Source: Solobacterium sp. (GTDB lineage Bacteria > Bacillota_I > Bacilli_A > Erysipelotrichales > Erysipelotrichaceae). From it: DNA of 44,468 bases. Positions 14,626 through 24,423 of this stretch are shown one piece after another. Position 1 is the stretch's first letter. Each line of letters opens with the position of its first letter. Both the position numbers and the translations under genes were made by a program. The stretch spans positions 1 through 44,468 of the forward strand of contig JAILQT010000029.1 in NCBI GenBank assembly GCA_024698805.1. Direction: 5' to 3'. The notes under the pieces were generated by a model. The model was not told where the DNA came from. It worked only from the letters and a program-made list of their open reading frames with translations, and did not search any database.

Positions 14626-15016
14626 AATTCTCTGTGATCCCCCATGTCGGTATCTGAGTGCCCCTTCTGATCAGCACTGTTTTCTGATAATCCGTCTGAT
14701 TCAGGAAACGGAGTACAGTTTCCACTTCTTCTTCCGTACAGCCGATCAGGACTTTGATATCCAGTTCCTTGGAAAGGATATCCGCCGCGCATACAAGCGC
14801 TGTGATCGAATACCGGTTACCGGATCCAGCATACACGGATACGCCTTCACCGCTTATGCTCTGCGTATCTGTAAGATGTCCGTAATCCGTAGGATAGATC
14901 AGGTTCTTAAAAACCGGGTGGACTTCACCTTTTTTCCTTGTAAGGTTGAATCCGCTGGAGAGGAAAAGTGTATCTACCTTCTGCCAGAAAAAAGCATTGT
15001 TTTCATATTCAGCCAT
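14624..15016 (-). CDS. short inorganic pyrophosphatase-like protein
   Basis: A 130-residue protein resembling the short pyrophosphatase-like family of Bacillota. The motif NLIYPTDYGHLTDTQSISGEGVSVYAGSG corresponds to the YPxDYGYL-x-T-x-SxDGGGIDVW stretch of that family, and VLIGCTEEEVETVLRFLNQ to its C-terminal helix. It is shorter than classic family I enzymes (about 175 residues). The acidic residues used for metal in true pyrophosphatases are reduced (GEGVSVY instead of GDGxDVD-like), so activity is uncertain. It has AAAGAGG upstream, its own promoter and its own terminator. Confidence 0.72.
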   Translation of the reverse strand: MAEYENNAFFWQKVDTLFLSSGFNLTRKKGEVHPVFKNLIYPTDYGHLTDTQSISGEGVSVYAGSGNRYSITALVCAADILSKELDIKVLIGCTEEEVETVLRFLNQTDYQKTVLIRRGTQIPTWGITEN

Positions 15017-15044
15017 CAGTTACCTCTTTATCGAACTATATGAC

Positions 15045-15073
15045 ATTATACATGGTTATGACTTTTGTGTAAA
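15045..15073 (-). promoter_or_regulatory. promoter of the pyrophosphatase-like gene
   Basis: Minus strand: TTTACA (15073-15068), 17-base spacer, TATAAT (15050-15045). Start expected near 15038, giving a leader of about 22 bases with AAAGAGG. Confidence 0.75.
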
Positions 15074-15097
15074 CGAGTTTTCATTTTGCATGTAAAT

Positions 15098-15127
15098 TGT
15101 TTCAGAATTATTCAAATACCTGAAACA
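15098..15127. repeat. inverted repeat between two leftward genes
   Basis: TGTTTCAG (15098-15105) and CTGAAACA (15120-15127), separated by 14 AT-rich bases. It lies after the transglutaminase stop and upstream of the -35 box of the next gene. It has no clear T tract, so it may be an operator or a weak transcript end. Confidence 0.4.
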
Positions 15128-15143
15128 TGCACGCATAGGAGTT

Positions 15144-17210
15144 TCACAGCCGGATCAGCGGTACAAGGATCTTTCCCCAAAGATCCTTTTCGCTGCAGCG
15201 TTTCAGGAATGCCGCGTAGTGCCCCTGCATCTTCTGCATATCTTCAGCCGTCATGACACGGTCCGAGAAAGCAGCTTCGAGCGCCAGCTGTGCGGCGTCT
15301 TCATCCGGGACGGTGCGCAGCAGGCGTGATGCACGCCGCATATGCCTGTACACCTTCCGGACCCTGTCATTGACCGTGCCGTACGATACATACAGTCTGC
15401 GCAGGTATTTCAGGATCAGGAAGACCGCCGCAGCACCGAGGATATATATGACCGTGCGGAGGACATCCTTCAGCCAGCTGAGATCCGCCTTCTCCTGCAC
15501 AGGTTCTTCATAGGCAGGCTCACCGGCAGGTTCATCTGTCTCTGAAGGGATATAACTTTCTTCTTCCTGCGGTTCAGGCGTTTCTGTCTCCTGTACCGCT
15601 TCTTCTGCCCCGGCTTCCTGCGGGGAGGCAGGCGTCGGATCCATGCGGCGCCAGCCGATGCCGTCGATATAGTATTCGACCCATGCGTGCGCATGCTTTG
15701 CCTGGACGGAATTCCAGATGCCGGCTTCCGCCTTGAACATATAGCCGGACACATATCTCGCAGGTATGCCCTTCATCCGCAGCAGGATCACGGCTGCGCT
15801 TGCGAAATGAACGCAGTAGCCGGTATCGCTGTCCTGCAGGAACCAGGTCACAAAGTCCCTTCCTGCCGGTACGGACGGGGTATCCAGATCATAGACCGCA
15901 CTGCCGCGGACATATTCGCAGACCGCGTCAGCGGAATACAGGGCATCTGCTGTCTGCTGCAGTGCAGCGCGTGTCGTTTCGGGCACCTGCAGATAGCTGT
16001 CATATACATAATTCCTGTACGCTGCCGTGCCCTGCGGTAGCGTATCCGTCCTGCTGAACCTGTGCGTATACTGGGGAACGGCATTGGTATTGCGTAAATA
16101 GGCATCGCGTACGGGCCAGCCGCTGCTGCTGATCTCCGTGATGCCGTAAGGGATATACATCACGGATATATGTCCCGGCATCTTCACCGTGATCCTGTGT
16201 GCTTCTGCTTCAGCCGGTCCTGTATCTGTCCAGCGGACATCACTGCTGTCCAGGGTCCAAGTCTCATCAGGCAGGTGCTGCCAGCTGTTGTTTTCATAGG
16301 TCTCCCAGGATGAACCGCGCAGATAGACCGTACCGGAAATATCCGTGCTGACCTGCAGTTCTTCTCTTTCCGACCTGCTCCTGGGACCGAGGGAGGAAAG
16401 CCGTACGCTGCCGAGCCCGCTGTTCCACTGCTCACTGCCGGCCGTATCCCTGCGGACCGGGGAGATCATGCGCATATCCCCGGTGTCTTCGTCATAATGG
16501 AAGATCGCATGTTCTTCGCTGAAATTCCTCAGTCTGTCCGTAAAGGAGTCTGCCCATTCCATCCGTACATAGCCTGAAGGCTGTACGAACAGGAACGGCA
16601 CCAGCACGCATACCGCCAGGAAGACGGCAGTGATCCATGACGCCTTTCCGTTCTCCTGCCTGTCCCGGAAGGTCAGCGGCGGATAGATCATGCCGGCTGT
16701 CAGCGCGACCAGGGGCAGCGCCGAGGGGTACTTGTCAGTCTCCAGCAGGCACAGCATCGCCGCAAACGCACTGAAAATGATATGGAACGGGAGGATGAAC
16801 GTACCGGTCAGGGCCAGGTAACAGATCACGGCGCTGACACAGGAAAAAGACAGGAAGGCAGCAGTCGTATCGGCTGCAGGCACGGAGATGCTGAGATCGC
16901 TGAATGCGGGATAAGCGCTGATCAGGTCGGTCAGGAATCTCTCGGCGATGGTCATCCAGCCGGCTGTGATCTCCCTGCGCAGATACCACCCGGCGGCCAG
17001 CAGGATCACAAGGACCGCGAAGAATACCGTCTTTCTCTGTTTCAGAACGGCGACAGCACCGAGCATTGCGGAAAGGATCAGGATCCACCCCGGAAGGAGG
17101 AACCTGTCCGGGCTGAAGCCGTATGCGCTGACCAGGCAGAAGACAGTACCGTATGCGGACAGGAAAACAGCCAGGAAAGTCTGCAGGAAAACAGAAACAT
17201 TCTTTTTCAT
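15144..17210 (-). CDS. membrane-bound transglutaminase-like protein (TgpA type)
   Basis: A 688-residue membrane protein. About seven hydrophobic segments fill residues 1-205. A large extracytoplasmic part carries the transglutaminase core with the Cys-His-Asp triad: GYCVHFA (Cys466), HAHAW (His508) and RMDPTP (Asp524). A proline/glutamate-rich linker, one more membrane segment (about 580-600) and a cytoplasmic C-terminal domain of DUF4129 type follow. Such proteins are encoded with MoxR and DUF58 proteins; their substrates are mostly unknown, with cell-envelope protein processing the common proposal. The triad is complete. Its ATG overlaps the DUF58 stop and has a G-rich Shine-Dalgarno-like run before it. 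Confidence 0.93.
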   Translation of the reverse strand: MKKNVSVFLQTFLAVFLSAYGTVFCLVSAYGFSPDRFLLPGWILILSAMLGAVAVLKQRKTVFFAVLVILLAAGWYLRREITAGWMTIAERFLTDLISAYPAFSDLSISVPAADTTAAFLSFSCVSAVICYLALTGTFILPFHIIFSAFAAMLCLLETDKYPSALPLVALTAGMIYPPLTFRDRQENGKASWITAVFLAVCVLVPFLFVQPSGYVRMEWADSFTDRLRNFSEEHAIFHYDEDTGDMRMISPVRRDTAGSEQWNSGLGSVRLSSLGPRSRSEREELQVSTDISGTVYLRGSSWETYENNSWQHLPDETWTLDSSDVRWTDTGPAEAEAHRITVKMPGHISVMYIPYGITEISSSGWPVRDAYLRNTNAVPQYTHRFSRTDTLPQGTAAYRNYVYDSYLQVPETTRAALQQTADALYSADAVCEYVRGSAVYDLDTPSVPAGRDFVTWFLQDSDTGYCVHFASAAVILLRMKGIPARYVSGYMFKAEAGIWNSVQAKHAHAWVEYYIDGIGWRRMDPTPASPQEAGAEEAVQETETPEPQEEESYIPSETDEPAGEPAYEEPVQEKADLSWLKDVLRTVIYILGAAAVFLILKYLRRLYVSYGTVNDRVRKVYRHMRRASRLLRTVPDEDAAQLALEAAFSDRVMTAEDMQKMQGHYAAFLKRCSEKDLWGKILVPLIRL

Positions 17211-18127
17211 CGTTCCGTCCCCCCTGTGACCACCCGGAAGTAATCCTCTTTATCCGGTGCATCTGTTTCCGTGACCTTCGTACGCAGGATCCCATCCATC
17301 GCTTTTTCCAGATCATCATCGGAAGCGACCGGGAAGACCAGCTTCTGCGACGGACATACAAGCACGTATTTTCGCGAAGCCTCTGTCATCCTGGCCTGGA
17401 TGCCTTTCAGTTTTGCCAGCGCCCTGTCGTTTGCCGGGCCGTCCGAAGTCAGCACCAGCAGGATGCGGAGCTCCTTCTCCGCTGTCTCCTGCGGCTCGCG
17501 GACGATCATGGAATCCCGCTTCTGCGAGAGTTTCCAGTTGATGCTGCGGATCGGGTCGGAAGGCCGGTAATCCCTGTATTCGTAGATCTCGGAATAGGAA
17601 AAATCCGGTTTCGGCCTGAAGGCATGCGGCAGCAGGTCCTGCAGAGAAGGAATGTCCTGATCCGCAGATGTCTGCGGCCTTACGGTCAGGGCAGTTTCCC
17701 TGTCGCCCCTGAGGCGCATGGAAAACAGGCCGAACGGGTCCTGCAGGGATGCTTTCAGGATGCGTACCGTATATGTGCCGCAGTGTCCCAGTCCGAGCGG
17801 GCAGTATGTATCACGGTCCGTGACCATATAGTTTTCCGTTTTCTTCCTGTCCAGCATCAGGTCGTTCACTTCGATCCGGATCGTGAGGGACGTCAGCAAA
17901 GCCGGCTTTTCAATACGGATCAGAAGACGCGCAGAAGACACGTCAGATGCTTCGGCGAAAGCATGTATGCGCATCAGGCTGACAGAAAGAAACAGATACA
18001 GCAGCGAAAGCAGGGGCACGCCCAGTGCAAAGACCATGAAGTATAAAGAGATCCAGCCGTCATACGCAACGAAAAAAAGACCGGCAGCGATAAGACATAC
18101 AATGTACAGGAGCCGGTTCAGGAACAT
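17207..18127 (-). CDS. DUF58 domain protein
   Basis: A 306-residue protein with two N-terminal membrane segments (LLYIVCLIAAGLFFVAY; GVPLLSLLYLFLSV). DUF58 signatures follow: DPFGLFSMR, then EYRDYRPSDPIRSINWKLSQKRDSMIVREPQ, and a C-terminal half like a von Willebrand A fold (LRILLVLTSDGPANDRALAKLKG). It is the middle gene of the conserved MoxR - DUF58 - transglutaminase set, where DUF58 is taken to be the client or adaptor of the MoxR ATPase. It begins one base after the MoxR stop without a clear ribosome site, so translational coupling is likely. Confidence 0.93.
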   Translation of the reverse strand: MFLNRLLYIVCLIAAGLFFVAYDGWISLYFMVFALGVPLLSLLYLFLSVSLMRIHAFAEASDVSSARLLIRIEKPALLTSLTIRIEVNDLMLDRKKTENYMVTDRDTYCPLGLGHCGTYTVRILKASLQDPFGLFSMRLRGDRETALTVRPQTSADQDIPSLQDLLPHAFRPKPDFSYSEIYEYRDYRPSDPIRSINWKLSQKRDSMIVREPQETAEKELRILLVLTSDGPANDRALAKLKGIQARMTEASRKYVLVCPSQKLVFPVASDDDLEKAMDGILRTKVTETDAPDKEDYFRVVTGGTER

Positions 18128-18128
18128 A

Positions 18129-19055
18129 TCAGATGACGGGGGCCTTTACAGAAGCCAGGATCTCCTTCAGGAGATGTGATGCGGACAGATGATTCATCTG
18201 TGCATCCTTGCTGAGGATCAGCCTGTGTGCGGCCGTCTTCTCCAGGACAAACGCCACGTCATCCGGTATGACATAGTTTCGGTTGGAGATAAAAGCGGTG
18301 GCTTTCGCCATGGACACGACCGCAAGCGTTGCCCTGGGGCTGGCTCCCTGCCGGATCATCGGGTGCGTCCTTGTGCAGTTCATGATATCAACGACGTACC
18401 GGATCACTTCCGGTTTGATATAGATCATGCTGATCTGTTTCTGCAGTTCCGCAAGCCTTTCCCTGTCCAGCACCTGTCTCAGTGCCTGCACGGGATCGCT
18501 GCCCATCCTGTTCTGCACCATCTCGACCTCGGATGCCGCATCGGGATAGCCCATGGTAAGGCGGATCATGAACCGGTCCGTCTGCGAATCGGGAAGGAGC
18601 TGCGTGCCTGCCGCGCCTGCCGGATTCTGCGTCGCGATCACGAAGAACGGGTCCGGCAGTGCCCTTGTGACACCGTCCACGGTGACGCTTTTCTCTTCCA
18701 TCGCTTCAAGGAGCGCTGACTGCGTTCTTGAGACGGCACGGTTCAGCTCATCTGCCATGAACAGGTTTGCAAAGATCGCGCCGGGAACATAGCGGAGGGT
18801 GCCGGATTCCTTTTCATAAACGGAAAAGCCCGTGATATCGGAAGGCAGCACATCCGGCGTGAACTGCATGCGTGATACGCTTAAGCCGAGCACACGTGAA
18901 AAAGCACGGACCATCGTCGTCTTTCCTACGCCCGGGATGTCCTCGATCAGGACATGCCCGCCCGCAAGCAGCGCCATAAGGATCCATGCGATCTCTTCTG
19001 TTTTGCCTGAAACGGCTTTTTTGACTTCATTCAGAACGGATGTAAATTCATTCAT
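18129..19055 (-). CDS. MoxR family AAA+ ATPase
   Basis: A 308-residue AAA+ ATPase. The Walker A is present but altered: GVGKTT in DIPGVGKTTMVRAFS. Walker B is LFMADELNRA, sensor 1 is VIATQNPAGAAGT, and the arginine finger region RFMIRLTMGYPD and the C-terminal lid (GASPRATLAVVSMAKATAFI) are those of MoxR. It is a chaperone-like ATPase thought to mature the products of the following genes. It heads the three-gene operon. Its ATG lies six bases after the extended -10 box TGATATTCT with no Shine-Dalgarno site, so the mRNA is predicted to be leaderless. Confidence 0.95.
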   Translation of the reverse strand: MNEFTSVLNEVKKAVSGKTEEIAWILMALLAGGHVLIEDIPGVGKTTMVRAFSRVLGLSVSRMQFTPDVLPSDITGFSVYEKESGTLRYVPGAIFANLFMADELNRAVSRTQSALLEAMEEKSVTVDGVTRALPDPFFVIATQNPAGAAGTQLLPDSQTDRFMIRLTMGYPDAASEVEMVQNRMGSDPVQALRQVLDRERLAELQKQISMIYIKPEVIRYVVDIMNCTRTHPMIRQGASPRATLAVVSMAKATAFISNRNYVIPDDVAFVLEKTAAHRLILSKDAQMNHLSASHLLKEILASVKAPVI

Positions 19056-19061
19056 GGATAT

Positions 19062-19070
19062 AGAATATCA
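19062..19070 (-). promoter_or_regulatory. extended -10 promoter of the MoxR operon (leaderless)
   Basis: TGATATTCT on the minus strand, six bases before the MoxR ATG; no -35 match at 17 bases (AACAGA there). Confidence 0.55.
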
Positions 19071-19101
19071 CTTTAAGCCTGTTTTCTGTTCTTAAGTTTC
19101 G

Positions 19102-19662
19102 TTAAAAGAGCTGTTTTATCCGGACGCCGCAGATCTGCAGCATCTTCTCGGGATCGAACTCCTCTGTCAGGTTCATCGCGTTAACGGCGATCATCAGGCA
19201 GCCGTATGCGTCGCTGTCCGCTTTATGATGATCCAGCTCGACATGCATGTAATCGCAGACGATATTCAGCTTGTGGCTGTCCAGTGCCGGGAATATCGCG
19301 CGGCTGAGCTGGACGGTATCGAAATACCGCAGGTGCGGTACGGGAAGACCGCTGTTCAGACAGGCTGCCTTCAGGCATTTCATGTCAAACGCCGCATTGT
19401 GCGCCGTTACAAGCGAACCTTCGAGCAGGCCTGTGATGTCATCGTAAATATCACAAAAGGAAGGCGCGTTCCTGACATCTGCAGGATAGATGCCGTGGAC
19501 CGCGATATTCCATTTTGAAAACCGGCTGACATTATCCGCCGGCCGGATCAGTGTTGTATATGTATCCAGGATACAGCCGTCTTCCATCACGGCGATGCCT
19601 ACGGAACAGACGCTTGCCGGATTCTCATTGGCTGTTTCAAAATCGATCGCGCAGATTCTCAC
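19102..19662 (-). CDS. DEDDh 3'-5' exonuclease (DnaQ/RNase T-like)
   Basis: A 186-residue exonuclease domain protein. The DEDDh residues are seen as IDFET (Asp7, Glu9), HNAAFDMKCL (Asp of ExoII) and HHKADSDA (His and Asp of ExoIII). Its size and sequence resemble the stand-alone PolC-type proofreading-like exonucleases of Bacillota. The start codon is GTG, with AAGGAG before it, two bases after the ArsR stop, so the two genes form one unit. Why a metal-sensing repressor is linked with a nuclease is not clear. Confidence 0.9.
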   Translation of the reverse strand: MRICAIDFETANENPASVCSVGIAVMEDGCILDTYTTLIRPADNVSRFSKWNIAVHGIYPADVRNAPSFCDIYDDITGLLEGSLVTAHNAAFDMKCLKAACLNSGLPVPHLRYFDTVQLSRAIFPALDSHKLNIVCDYMHVELDHHKADSDAYGCLMIAVNAMNLTEEFDPEKMLQICGVRIKQLF

Positions 19663-19664
19663 CG

Positions 19665-19994
19665 TTACTCCTTAATATGTTCGTATGCCATCTTGTAGAT
19701 ATTGTAGATATGTTCATCCGCCATTGAATAATAGACATGCTTGCCGATCTTCCTGGTCGTGACAAGCTTTGTCTTTTTCAGGGATGCGAGCTGGTGGCTC
19801 ACGGCGCTCGTACTCATTTCCAGCAGCGCTGCCAGATCACCGACACAGAGTTCATGCGTGAACAGCGCATTCATGATCTTCAGCCTCGTGCTGTCACCGA
19901 ACATGTCAAAGATGATGCTCATATCGTCATAGTCTTTTTCGCTTATCATCGCGTTTCTGCATTCTTCAACAGCTTTTTCGTCTATCAGTTTCAT
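19665..19994 (-). CDS. ArsR/SmtB family metal-sensing repressor, zinc-type site
   Basis: A 109-residue winged-helix repressor. The DNA-binding helix is MSTSAVSHQLASLKKTKLV and the wing TTRKIGKHVYYSM. The last helix carries D-x-H...H-x-x-E (DEHIYNIYKMAYEHIKE), with the same spacing as the alpha-5 zinc site of SmtB (D104, H106, H117, E120). The alpha-3 cysteine site is reduced to one Cys in ELCVGDL, so this looks like a zinc/cobalt alpha-5 sensor and not an arsenic or cadmium alpha-3 sensor. Its start overlaps the preceding gene by 4 bases. Confidence 0.9.
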   Translation of the reverse strand: MKLIDEKAVEECRNAMISEKDYDDMSIIFDMFGDSTRLKIMNALFTHELCVGDLAALLEMSTSAVSHQLASLKKTKLVTTRKIGKHVYYSMADEHIYNIYKMAYEHIKE

Positions 19995-20437
19995 TTCTGC
20001 CTGCCCTTTATTTCCTTTCCGGGGATATACTGTTCTACATACTTTTTTACCGCATTCCTTGAAAACATCTCCTGGATCTGCGTCGTACCGTCCGTAAGCG
20101 TAAAGACCAGGTGATCCACCCCTGTCTTTTTCTCATAACGCCAGGAAACGATATCCTCCCAGTAGATGACCATGCAGTCGTCGCGGTCATGCTGGTTGAA
20201 AAGCACGATATAGCCCGGCGTAAACTCGCACAGGTCCCTGTCCGGCATGACCAGGATCGCAAACAGCGCCAGCAGCATGATCGTTATGCCCGCCGGCAGC
20301 ATATACGGCTTCATCACGATGAGAAGCGCACCCGCAAACAGCAGGATCCACAGGATCAGCGTCGGCTTGACATGGACCAGCTTCATGATCTTCCTGTTCC
20401 CGTCCAGGTTGTGTTTCCTTATCATTTTTGATTTCAT
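19991..20437 (-). CDS. two-helix membrane protein with a PH-like domain
   Basis: A 148-residue protein with a basic N-terminus, two adjacent membrane helices (PTLILWILLFAGALLIVM and ITIMLLALFAILVM, about residues 26-62) and a C-terminal beta-rich domain (YIVLFNQHDRDDCMVIYWEDIVSWRYEKKTG). The latter resembles the bacterial PH/YcxB-like fold seen in many small membrane proteins. Function is unknown. It is the first gene of the ArsR-exonuclease unit and is predicted leaderless: TGATATAAT ends six bases before the ATG and no ribosome site is seen. Confidence 0.72.
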   Translation of the reverse strand: MKSKMIRKHNLDGNRKIMKLVHVKPTLILWILLFAGALLIVMKPYMLPAGITIMLLALFAILVMPDRDLCEFTPGYIVLFNQHDRDDCMVIYWEDIVSWRYEKKTGVDHLVFTLTDGTTQIQEMFSRNAVKKYVEQYIPGKEIKGRQK

Positions 20438-20443
20438 GGAATT

Positions 20444-20452
20444 ATTATATCA
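20444..20452 (-). promoter_or_regulatory. extended -10 promoter of the PH-like/ArsR/exonuclease operon (leaderless)
   Basis: TGATATAAT on the minus strand, six bases before the ATG at 20437; consensus extended -10 with no -35. Confidence 0.65.
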
Positions 20453-20466
20453 TGACTGACAGTGCA

Positions 20467-21655
<1,189 letters not shown>

Positions 21656-21656
<1 letters not shown>

Positions 21657-22687
21657 TGAAAACAAGCGATTTTGATTATGAACTCCCGCAGGAACTGATC
21701 GCGCAGACACCGCTCGGCGACAGGGCATCCAGCAGGATGATGATCATACACAAAGACAGGGGTACATTTGAGGACAGTTCCTTCCGGCATATCACGGAGC
21801 TGTTCCATGAAGACGACGTCCTTGTACGCAACAATACGCGCGTCATCCCCGCCAGACTGTTCGGCACAAAGGAAGAAACAGGCGCGCATGTCGAGCTGCT
21901 GCTGCTCAGGCAGATGGAGGATGACGTATGGGAATGCCTGGCAGGAAATGCAAAGGTCATCAAACCCGGCACAGTCATCTCCTTCCATGACGGCAGGCTG
22001 CGCGCGCAGTGCACCGGGGTCGGTGAAAAAGGACTGAGGAAAATGAAGATGCTGTATGAAGGCATCTTCAATGAGATCCTCGATGAACTGGGAAACGTCC
22101 CCCTGCCCCCGTATATCCGCGAGAAGCTGGATGACCCGGAAAGATACCAGACAGTCTATGCGAAGGTGCGCGGTTCCGCCGCAGCGCCGACAGCCGGCCT
22201 GCACTTCACCGATGAAGTATTTGAGCAGCTTCGTGCGAAAGGCGTGATCATCACCGATGTCACCCTGCATGTCGGACTCGGTACGTTCCGGCCGATGAAT
22301 ACGGAAAATATCGAAGACCATGACATGCACGAGGAAGTCTATTTCATGCCCGCAGAAACGGCAGATATCCTGAATCTTGCGAAAAAGGAGAACCGCAGGA
22401 TCATTGCCGTAGGGACGACTTCCGTCCGTACGCTTGAGTCAGTCTGGAACAGATTCGGTGAATTCCGGGAATGCACCGGGGAAACGAAACTGTTCATCTA
22501 CCCCGGCTATGAATGGCATACGATCGACTGCATGCTGACGAACTTCCATCTGCCGAAGTCGACGCTGATCATGATGATCGCTTCCTTTGCGGGCTATGAC
22601 CTCACATTCGAAGCGTACAGGCACGCGGTACAGGAGCGTTACCGTTTCTTCTCCTTCGGTGACTGCATGTTTATCACCAATGAATGA
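21656..22687 (+). CDS. queA: S-adenosylmethionine:tRNA ribosyltransferase-isomerase
   Basis: A 343-residue enzyme that moves the ribosyl part of S-adenosylmethionine to preQ1 in tRNA, forming epoxyqueuosine. N-terminal FDYELPQELIAQTPLGDRASSRM, RNNTRVIPARLFG, then GSAAAPTAGLHFTDEV, TLHVGLGTFRPM, GTTSVRTLES and the C-terminal NFHLPKSTLIMMIASFAG are all QueA hallmarks. Full length. It overlaps tgt by one base and queH by eight. Confidence 0.97.
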
Positions 22688-23363
22688 CGAAGCGTATATT
22701 GCCTACCGGAAAGGCAGGAAGGCATCCGATAAAAAGAATTATTATCTGGAATCCCTGAAGGAGATCGAAAAGATACGGAAGGAATATGACAGGAAGCCGC
22801 GCCTGCTGCTGCACGCATGCTGCGGGCCGTGCGCAGGATGGCCGCTTGAGTTCCTCGCTGACGTATTCGATATCACGATCCTGTACAACAATTCCAACAT
22901 ATGGCCTGCCGAGGAATACAGGCGCAGGCGGGACGAGCTGGTAAGGCTTGTTCACGAAGCCTGGGATGACCGCTTTGCGATCATCATCCCGCCCTATGAC
23001 AACGAAAGCTATACAAAAGAACTGGAACCGATGAAGGATGAGCCCGAGGGCTGGACAAGGTGCTTCTTCTGCTACGCGAAGCGCATGAAGGAAGGCTTTG
23101 CATACGCTGAAGCCAACGGGTTCGATTACTATACGACCGTTATGACGATCTCCAGACAGAAGGATTCGCAGAAGCTCAACGAGATCGGTCTGAAGCTGGC
23201 AGAACAGTTTCCTTCCGTACGGTATTTCACATCGGACTTCAAGAAAAAAGGCGGTCAGGTCCGCAGGGATGAGATCGTCAGGGAATATGATATGTATGCG
23301 CAGGATTACTGCGGATGTATCTATTCCGCAATGGAAAGGCAAAAGAAAAGCGGAGAGAGCTGA
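22680..23363 (+). CDS. queH: epoxyqueuosine reductase QueH
   Basis: A 227-residue enzyme catalysing the last step of queuosine synthesis, reduction of epoxyqueuosine in tRNA. It is the non-cobalamin type that replaces QueG. The cysteines known for the Fe-S cluster and nearby metal are visible: HACCGPCAG (Cys47, Cys48, Cys51), RCFFC (Cys128, Cys131) and the C-terminal CGC (Cys211, Cys213). Start ATG at 22680 overlaps the queA end; an ATG four bases later is out of frame. No preQ1 synthesis genes (queCDEF) are in the window, so preQ1 may be made elsewhere or imported. Confidence 0.95.
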   Translation: MNDEAYIAYRKGRKASDKKNYYLESLKEIEKIRKEYDRKPRLLLHACCGPCAGWPLEFLADVFDITILYNNSNIWPAEEYRRRRDELVRLVHEAWDDRFAIIIPPYDNESYTKELEPMKDEPEGWTRCFFCYAKRMKEGFAYAEANGFDYYTTVMTISRQKDSQKLNEIGLKLAEQFPSVRYFTSDFKKKGGQVRRDEIVREYDMYAQDYCGCIYSAMERQKKSGES

Positions 23364-23380
23364 TACAGCCCTCTCCGAAT
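23351..23380. terminator. bidirectional terminator between queH and mglC
   Basis: Stem CGGAGAG (23351-23357) with CTCTCCG (23371-23377), extended inward by GCTG/CAGC around an ATA loop. It is followed by AATTTTT on the plus side and CTTTTCTTTT on the minus side. The queH stop lies inside the hairpin. Confidence 0.75.
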
Positions 23381-23394
23381 TTTTATGTGAAGAA

Positions 23395-24405
23395 TTATTT
23401 CTTCTGCAGGTTCTTTCTGATATCGAGTGCGACAGCAACGATAATGACGACACCCTGGACGATGAAGTTGTAGTACGGGTTGACACCGAGGAACTGAAGG
23501 ACGATCTTCAGAAGCTCGAATACCAGGACACCGACGAGGACGCCGGAAACTTTACCGATACCACCGGTCGTGGAGACGCCGCCGATCGTACAGCCGGCGA
23601 TCGCTTCAAGCTCATAGCCCTGACCAAGACCGGAGGAAGCACCGCCGGACTTCGCAGCCAGCAGCCAGCCTGCTACAGCGTACATGATACCTGCTGTCAT
23701 ATAGATCAGCATCGTTGTCTGCTTTGTGTTGACACCGGATACTTCTGCAGCGACTTCGTTTCCGCCGATCGCATACATGTATTTACCATGACGCATCTGG
23801 TTGTAGAGGAACCAGAAGAATACGCCGAACAGTGCAGCGATGATCAGCAGGTAAGGGATCTGGAAACCGTTGTTGGATCCGAACTTGCCGGATACGAACT
23901 TCGTATATGCACTCTGGAAGCCGCCGATCGGCTGTGCGTTCGTGAGAACGAGGCAGCAGCCGTAAACGATCGTCTGTGTACCAAGTGTTGTGATGAACGG
24001 GGGGACTTTCAGCTGTGAAATGATCACACCGTTGAACAGACCGATCACGGCACCGATCACGATGACGATCAGCAGGACGAGCCAGATGTTCATTTCCGGG
24101 ATATTCGGGAACAGACGGGCACTGTAATCACCTCTCTGGCAGAGGATACCTGCGATACAAGCTGCAAGACCTACCTGACGACCTGCGGAAAGGTCTGTAC
24201 CTTTCGTGATCAGACAGCCGGAAACACCAAGCGCGATGATGAAACGGACAGCTGTATTACTAACCAGGTTATTGAAGTTGCCCCATGAGAAGAAGTTATT
24301 CGTTGTAAAGCCGACGATAATGGATACGATCGCAAGCATGACAACGATCGGATTCGATTTTGCGTAATCGATTACTTTTGCACCAAAGTTATTATTCTCT
24401 TTCAT
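23395..24405 (-). CDS. mglC: galactose/methyl-galactoside ABC transporter permease
   Basis: A 336-residue inner-membrane permease of the ribose/galactose (CUT2) class, with about ten hydrophobic segments. It has the signature GLFNGVIISQLKVPPFITTLGTQTIVYG and the ATPase-contacting loop near AIGGNEVAAEVSGVNTKQTTMLIY. It starts with a soluble leader (MKENNNFGAKVIDYAKSNPI) typical of MglC. AAGGAAAT precedes the ATG. It is the last gene of mglBAC, 18 bases after mglA. Confidence 0.95.
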   Translation of the reverse strand: MKENNNFGAKVIDYAKSNPIVVMLAIVSIIVGFTTNNFFSWGNFNNLVSNTAVRFIIALGVSGCLITKGTDLSAGRQVGLAACIAGILCQRGDYSARLFPNIPEMNIWLVLLIVIVIGAVIGLFNGVIISQLKVPPFITTLGTQTIVYGCCLVLTNAQPIGGFQSAYTKFVSGKFGSNNGFQIPYLLIIAALFGVFFWFLYNQMRHGKYMYAIGGNEVAAEVSGVNTKQTTMLIYMTAGIMYAVAGWLLAAKSGGASSGLGQGYELEAIAGCTIGGVSTTGGIGKVSGVLVGVLVFELLKIVLQFLGVNPYYNFIVQGVVIIVAVALDIRKNLQKK

Positions 24406-24423
24406 TTTCTTAATTTCCTTTCA

